DNA of 9,411 nucleotides, taken from positions 1 through 9,411 of the forward strand of contig DATCTT010000238.1 in the NCBI GenBank assembly GCA_036567845.1. Reading direction: 5' to 3'. Of this stretch, positions 5,301 to 9,411 are shown piece after piece. This DNA comes from MWAR01 sp036567845 (GTDB lineage: Bacteria; Muiribacteriota; Ozemobacteria; Ozemobacterales; Ozemobacteraceae). Position 1 is the first letter of the stretch; the number at the start of each line of letters is the position of its first letter. Below the pieces are notes generated by a model. That model was not told the origin of the DNA. It did not search any database and saw only the letters and a list, made by a program, of their open reading frames with translations. Made by a program: the position numbers and the translations under genes.

Positions 5301-7391
5301 ATGGCAGGCAGCAAACCGAACAGAATTCTCGACAACGTCGCCCTCATCGAAGTGCTGAAGAACCGCGACGTATTGTTCGCGGTCGGCCTCGTTTCGGTCA
5401 TCATCATGATGTTCGTGCCCCTGCCGGCCATTTTCCTTGACATCATGCTGGCCCTGAATATCGCGCTCGCTCTGACCATTCTCCTGGTATCGATCTACAC
5501 TAAAGATGCCCTCGAGTTTTCGGTGTTCCCCAGCCTTCTGCTGATCGCCACGGTATTCCGCCTCGGTCTCAACGTCAGCACGACGCGGTTGATCCTGATG
5601 GGGGAAGGGGCGAAGATCGGCATCGTCAAAGCCTTCGGCAACTTCGTCGTCGGCGGCAACTATGTCGTCGGCTTCGTGATGTTTCTGATCATCGTCATCT
5701 TCCTGTTCGTGGTCATCACGAAGGGCGCCGAGCGCGTCGCCGAAGTCGCGGCACGCTTCACCCTTGACGCGATGCCAATGAAGCACATGGCGATCGATTC
5801 CGAGGTCAGCGCCGGCTCGATCGATGCCGACGAAGCACGCAGGCGCAGGCGGAACGTCCAACGAGAAGCCGACTTTTACGGGGCCATGGACGGCGCCAGC
5901 AAGTTCGTCAAAGGCGATGCTATAGCTGGCATTATTATTCTCGTCATCAACATTCTCGGCGGCTTCGCGATCGGGGTGCTGATGCGGGGCGAAACAATGG
6001 CAGACGCGATCCAGGCCTACACCCTGTTCACGGTGGGCGACGGGTTGGTGACCCAGATTCCGGCCTTCCTGATCGCCACCGCCTCGGGCCTTGTCGTTAC
6101 CCGGGCCGGCTCCGAGTCGAACCTCGGAACGGAACTGACGCAGCAGCTGGTCTCGAATCCGAAGGTTCTCGCCGTCGCATCGGCGATGATGCTCTTCCTG
6201 GGGATGATTCCCGGCCTTCCCAAGATCAGCTTCCTGTTCCTCGGGGCCCTGTTCGGTTCCGTCGCCTATATTCTCCATCAGACGACGGCGGAGGAAATCC
6301 AGATCAAGGAGGAGGAAAAGCAGAAGGAGGCCGCCGCCGCACCGGCCAAACCGGAAGACGTCACCTCCCTCCTCTCGATCGACCAGCTCGAGCTCGAAAT
6401 CGGGTATAACCTGATCCCGCTTGTCGACACGAACCAGGGCGGCGACCTCCTGAACCGCATCACGCTCATCCGACGCCAGATCGCGATCGACCTCGGCCTC
6501 GTGGTTCCCCCGATTCGCATACGCGACAATATACAACTTCCCCCGTCCGTGTATGTCATGAAAATCAAGGGTGTCGAGATCGACCGGTATGAGATCATCC
6601 CCGATCAGCTTCTGGCGATGAACCCCGGCACCGTCACCTCGCCCCTGACCGGGATCGAGGTGATCGAGCCGGCTTTCGGCCTGCCGGCGATCTGGATCCC
6701 CCAGGCGATGCGCGAGCGCGCCGAGATGGCGGGCTACACCGTCGTCGATCCCTCGACGGTGATCGCGACACACCTGACCGAGATGGTGCGCAAGAACGCC
6801 CACGAGATCCTCGGCCGCCAGGAACTCCAGTCGCTCCTCGACACAGTTCGCAGCCAGTATCCGCTCATCGTCGACGAGGTGATCCCCAAGGTCATCTCCC
6901 ATCCCCTCCTGCTGAAAGTACTCCAGAATCTGCTTCGCGAGGGCGTCTCGATCCGGAACATGGTGACGATTCTCGAGGCGCTCGCCGACTGCGGAGGCGT
7001 GAACGAGGTCGACACGCTGACCGAGATCGTCCGCCAGGCCCTGTCGCGCCACATCTGCAAAGGCCTGGCCGATGAGTCCGGCGTCCTGAACGTGATCTCT
7101 CTCGATCCGCGTCTCGAACAGCTGCTCACCCAGTCGCTGCAGAAGATCGAGGGCTCGGTCCAGCTCGCCCTCGATCCCAAGATCGCCACGGACCTGCTCG
7201 GGAAAATCAAGACGAAACTCGAGGAGGTCATGCAGGAAGGGCGCACGCCGATCCTGCTCTGCAGCGGAATGCTGCGGCTCAGCCTCAAGCGGTTGACGGA
7301 GCGGATGGCGCCCCGTCTGACGGTCCTTTCCTACAATGAGATTCCGACAACGGTCCAGCTCCAGTCGACAGGGCTGGTCAGTCTCGGCTGA
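5301..7391 (+). CDS. flhA: flagellar export gate protein FlhA
   Basis: FlhA forms the nonameric ring of the flagellar export gate; its membrane part couples export to the proton-motive force and its cytoplasmic part docks chaperone-substrate complexes. The 696-residue length is typical. The membrane domain spans about residues 20-325 and includes FRLGLNVSTTRLIL. The FHIPEP family signature begins RVAEVAARFTLDAMP at residue 145. It then reads MKHMAID (160-166) where most relatives have GKQMAID, a notable departure. A Glu/Lys/Ala-rich linker lies at about 331-355, followed by the four-subdomain cytoplasmic region ending with SYNEIPTTVQLQSTGLV. A GAGG (5290-5293) lies just upstream of ATG 5301. 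Confidence 0.96.
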   Translation: MAGSKPNRILDNVALIEVLKNRDVLFAVGLVSVIIMMFVPLPAIFLDIMLALNIALALTILLVSIYTKDALEFSVFPSLLLIATVFRLGLNVSTTRLILMGEGAKIGIVKAFGNFVVGGNYVVGFVMFLIIVIFLFVVITKGAERVAEVAARFTLDAMPMKHMAIDSEVSAGSIDADEARRRRRNVQREADFYGAMDGASKFVKGDAIAGIIILVINILGGFAIGVLMRGETMADAIQAYTLFTVGDGLVTQIPAFLIATASGLVVTRAGSESNLGTELTQQLVSNPKVLAVASAMMLFLGMIPGLPKISFLFLGALFGSVAYILHQTTAEEIQIKEEEKQKEAAAAPAKPEDVTSLLSIDQLELEIGYNLIPLVDTNQGGDLLNRITLIRRQIAIDLGLVVPPIRIRDNIQLPPSVYVMKIKGVEIDRYEIIPDQLLAMNPGTVTSPLTGIEVIEPAFGLPAIWIPQAMRERAEMAGYTVVDPSTVIATHLTEMVRKNAHEILGRQELQSLLDTVRSQYPLIVDEVIPKVISHPLLLKVLQNLLREGVSIRNMVTILEALADCGGVNEVDTLTEIVRQALSRHICKGLADESGVLNVISLDPRLEQLLTQSLQKIEGSVQLALDPKIATDLLGKIKTKLEEVMQEGRTPILLCSGMLRLSLKRLTERMAPRLTVLSYNEIPTTVQLQSTGLVSLG

Positions 7392-7415
7392 TGCATGAAA
7401 TGAGTGAGGAAACGC

Positions 7416-8255
7416 ATGCCTGATCAAGCGGCATCCCTGCGGGAACTCAAACGGTTCATCGACACGGTCGCTCCCGAACCGCTTCCCGGTCCGGACGCCT
7501 TTCTTGCCGCGCTCCCCTCCCCCTGCCCCTTCTACACCGTGGCCGTGGTCGTACCGGATAATATATCTCCATCAATACTTCCTCTCCAGAAATGGATCCG
7601 GGTGTTTTCCAGCCGCGGGCGCCGCATCCCCACGATCTGGGACCAGGGCGGAACCCTTTCCGCCACCGTCCAGCTGCCCGACACGCCTCCCGGGACACCT
7701 CAGGTTGTCCGGGTCGAATCTCCATTCGGACCGGTTACGGTCCTGCCGCGCCAGGCCACTCCCACGACGATCCAGCGGCGGCCCATTCCAGACCGGATCC
7801 GCTTTCTGCGACATCTCCAAAAGCTGTTCGGGCGGATCGGGGAACTGCTCGTCTCGATCCCGATGACGGAGTTCCGCAGCCACCTGCCGCTCCTCCACGC
7901 GACGGATGCTGTCGCCGTGCTCGTGCCCCAGCATCCGGACGCGGTCCTACGGTGTTATGAAGCCGTGAAGGCCGTGCACCTCTCGGGATATTTTTCCCCC
8001 ATCTGTCTGGCCGAAGTCCCCGATGAACAGGCTCCGGGGGCAGACCGACCGGCCGAACGCATCCGGCTCGTCGCAAAACAATTTTTGTCTCTTGACCTGG
8101 CCCCCCCCGGGATGGTACTTTCTGGCGTCACCTCTCATTTCCCGCACGGCCGGGAAGGGCACCCCGCACCGACCCCCGGCATCGTCCATGCGTACGATTT
8201 CCTCCGCGTTGTATCTGATCGAATATTATATCCCGCACCGGAAGACCGCACATGA
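7416..8255 (+). CDS. FlhG-like pseudo-ATPase carrying the DQAxxLR FlhF-activator motif
   Basis: This 279-residue protein starts MPDQAASLRELKRF. DQAASLR (residues 3-9) fits the DQAxxLR motif that in Bacillus FlhG (YlxH) stimulates the FlhF GTPase. The rest looks like a degenerate MinD fold. Residues 40-80 align without gaps to residues 42-82 of the FlhG encoded next door, sharing the hydrophobic pattern and GRR. The P-loop is gone: VPDNISPSI (46-54) replaces SGKGGVGKT. Residues 144-187 also align without gaps to the FlhG Walker B region, but Ser147 replaces the catalytic-site Asp; ATD/AAD, Pro174, Tyr181 and Lys185 are kept. A third block, VAKQFLSLDLAPPG (219-232), matches FlhG VAEEYLRFPVRWLG. 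ATG 7416 was chosen over GTG 7404 because GAGGA (7406-7410) lies 5 bases upstream and it puts the motif at the very N-terminus. It follows flhA by 24 bases and overlaps flhG. Nucleotide binding is unlikely; a role as FlhF activator or FlhG partner is inferred. Confidence 0.75.
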   Translation: MPDQAASLRELKRFIDTVAPEPLPGPDAFLAALPSPCPFYTVAVVVPDNISPSILPLQKWIRVFSSRGRRIPTIWDQGGTLSATVQLPDTPPGTPQVVRVESPFGPVTVLPRQATPTTIQRRPIPDRIRFLRHLQKLFGRIGELLVSIPMTEFRSHLPLLHATDAVAVLVPQHPDAVLRCYEAVKAVHLSGYFSPICLAEVPDEQAPGADRPAERIRLVAKQFLSLDLAPPGMVLSGVTSHFPHGREGHPAPTPGIVHAYDFLRVVSDRILYPAPEDRT

Positions 8256-9190
8256 CGGATTCAGTGAAAAAACCGATCGACAGCATCATCGCCGAGACGA
8301 AACGGCAGATTCAGCCTTACGTCTTCAAGCGGCTCGAATCGCGTCGGCCGCGGCAGGCGGGGCGGAAAATCGCGCGCACGATCACGATCACCAGCGGCAA
8401 GGGGGGGGTGGGCAAGACGAACATCGTCGCCAATCTCGCCATCTGTCTGGCCCAAGCGGGTCGGCGCGTCATCATCCTCGATGCGGATCTCGGCTTGGCG
8501 AACATCGATGTCGTGTTCGGCATCCGGCCGAAACACAACCTCACCGATGTCGTCACCGGCGATCTGTCCCTTGATCAGATCATGATCCCCGGCCCCCGCG
8601 GCATCCAGATCATCGCCGGCGGTTCGGGCATCAGCGAGCTGGCCCACCTGCCGGCGGACCGCGCACGGCGCCTTTTCGAGCAGCTCCGCTTCCTCGAGGA
8701 CAAAGCGGATTATCTACTGATCGACACCGGAGCGGGCATCGGTGAAAACGTCATTTCCTTCTGCCTCGCGGCGGACCAAATCTTCGTCGTCACGACCCCC
8801 GAACCCACGGCCATGGCCGACGCCTATGGAATCATCAAAGTCATCAGCCAGTCCCGCCCCGAAGCGCACCTCTCGGTCCTGGTGAACCGCGTGGCAGACG
8901 ACCAGGAGGGGGTTTTCGTCCACGACCGTCTCGCGCGGGTCGCCGAGGAGTATCTCCGGTTTCCCGTCCGCTGGCTCGGCGCAATTCCCCAGGACCCGCA
9001 GATGTATCTCGCCGTGCGCCAGCAGACTCCTCTGCTCCTGTTTTCCCCGATGTCCCCCGCCGCCCAGCGGTTCCGAAAGCTGGTCGCCGAAGTGTTTCAC
9101 GAGACGCTCGAGGAGCAGATACAAAGTGAAGGGATGGAAGGATTCCTGACCCGGCTCTCGAAGTTCTTCGGCGGGGGTGTGCGGGAATGA
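8252..9190 (+). CDS. flhG: flagellum number/site regulator FlhG (MinD-type ATPase)
   Basis: FlhG (also YlxH, FleN) is a MinD-family ATPase that controls flagellar number and placement together with FlhF. The 312-residue product has the deviant Walker A SGKGGVGKT at residues 48-56 (Lys50 and Lys55), the switch region DADLGLANIDVVFG, and Walker B/switch LLIDTGAGIG with Asp158. It ends in an amphipathic stretch (GFLTRLSKFFGGG) that fits a MinD-type membrane-targeting helix. The first 41 residues are unlike the usual FlhG leader: the DQAxxLR FlhF-activating motif is absent here but present in the protein encoded just upstream. The start overlaps the upstream stop as ATGA, and its own stop overlaps flhF in the same way. 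The P-loop is encoded across a run of eight G (8401-8408), a slippage-prone site, but the frame is intact. Confidence 0.93.
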   Translation: MTDSVKKPIDSIIAETKRQIQPYVFKRLESRRPRQAGRKIARTITITSGKGGVGKTNIVANLAICLAQAGRRVIILDADLGLANIDVVFGIRPKHNLTDVVTGDLSLDQIMIPGPRGIQIIAGGSGISELAHLPADRARRLFEQLRFLEDKADYLLIDTGAGIGENVISFCLAADQIFVVTTPEPTAMADAYGIIKVISQSRPEAHLSVLVNRVADDQEGVFVHDRLARVAEEYLRFPVRWLGAIPQDPQMYLAVRQQTPLLLFSPMSPAAQRFRKLVAEVFHETLEEQIQSEGMEGFLTRLSKFFGGGVRE

Positions 9191-9411
9191 TGATCCAGAA
9201 ATTCGTCGCCGACTCGTATCATGAGGCACACCTGAAAGCCCGCATGGAGCTTGGCGATGACGTGCTCGTTCTCAAGACCAAAACCTATCCCCAAAAAGCC
9301 TGGGGCGGGATCTATTCCCGGGAAGTCGTTGAACTGACTGTTGCGGCAGCCCGCAGCAAATCCGAGCCTCCGACGGTCACGGCCCCCGTCAAACCCGTGG
9401 CATCCGAGGAA
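9187..9411 (+). CDS. flhF: SRP-type GTPase FlhF, N-terminal part (3' partial)
   Basis: FlhF is an SRP-family GTPase that marks the site of flagellar assembly. Only the first 75 codons are in the window, so the GTPase (NG) domain is not seen. The visible part matches the FlhF N-terminal B domain: IQKFVADSYHEAHLKARMEL, then GDDVLVLKTK, a short glycine-containing insert, and VVELTVAAA, followed by a Pro/Val/Lys linker. The ATG overlaps the flhG stop (ATGA), with a second in-frame ATG at 9190. A G-rich stretch just upstream could serve as ribosome binding site. In most clusters flhF lies upstream of flhG; here the order is reversed. Confidence 0.85.
   Translation, partial: MMIQKFVADSYHEAHLKARMELGDDVLVLKTKTYPQKAWGGIYSREVVELTVAAARSKSEPPTVTAPVKPVASEE

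Noticed and set aside
4641..7427. Very long open frame (928 codons) on the minus strand antisense to flhB and flhA.
   Set aside because: It is a codon-bias shadow of the high-GC3 flhA/flhB genes; its His/Asp/Arg-rich product is typical of antisense frames and both + strand genes are certain.
7557..7575. TAATAT-type -10 box inside the FlhG-like gene, as an internal promoter for flhG/flhF.
   Set aside because: No acceptable -35 element at 16-18 bases upstream; the AT-rich patch is better described as unusual codons.
8205..8240. AT-rich TATTATAT stretch just before flhG, as a promoter.
   Set aside because: The only TTG-type -35 candidate is about 9 bases away, too close for a promoter; flhG is coupled by ATGA overlap.

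Overview
The window is GC-rich bacterial DNA with dense, high-GC3 coding. It is dominated by a flagellar gene cluster on the + strand: fliP, fliQ, fliR, flhB, flhA, a diverged FlhG/MinD-like gene, flhG, and the 5' end of flhF, which runs off the right edge. The order fliPQR-flhB-flhA followed by the FlhF/FlhG pair is known from Firmicutes, spirochaetes and several other phyla. The FlhB N-terminus (DIQMFAGEKTE) also looks like that style rather than the enterobacterial one. I cannot assign a phylum from this window.

Left part (1-2182). An open reading frame enters from the left edge and ends at 1079. Its first part is the C-terminal end of an ADP-ribosylglycohydrolase (ARH/DraG) domain with a damaged metal-binding motif. 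It continues into a linker, one membrane segment, a Pro/Thr-rich tail and a terminal CPTC motif. A 184-base convergent spacer with several stem-loops follows. Next is a minus-strand gene of unknown function (about 1264-2001), whose best ribosome binding site and ATG sit in a different frame, separated from the body by a run of seven G. The divergent spacer up to fliP carries a good sigma-70-type promoter (TTGTCA, 18 bases, TATAAC).

Middle part (2183-7391). This encodes the flagellar type III export gate. FliP, FliQ and FliR build the membrane pore, FlhB is the substrate-specificity switch with an intact NPTH autocleavage site, and FlhA is the large export-gate protein. fliP/fliQ and fliR/flhB overlap by ATGA. 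A 65-base gap before flhA carries a sequence element that also occurs in the leader of fliP.

Right part (7416-9411). This is the most interesting section. The genes that set flagellar site and number (FlhF, an SRP-type GTPase, and FlhG, a MinD-type ATPase) are rearranged. FlhG appears to be represented by two adjacent proteins. The first (7416-8255) begins with a perfect DQAxxLR motif, the known FlhF-activating helix of FlhG, but its MinD-like fold has lost the P-loop and the Walker B aspartate. The second (8252-9190) has an intact MinD-type ATPase and a C-terminal amphipathic membrane helix but no DQAxxLR motif. flhF follows directly, with ATGA overlaps at both junctions. I infer a division of labour in which the FlhF activator and the ATPase/positioning module became separate proteins.
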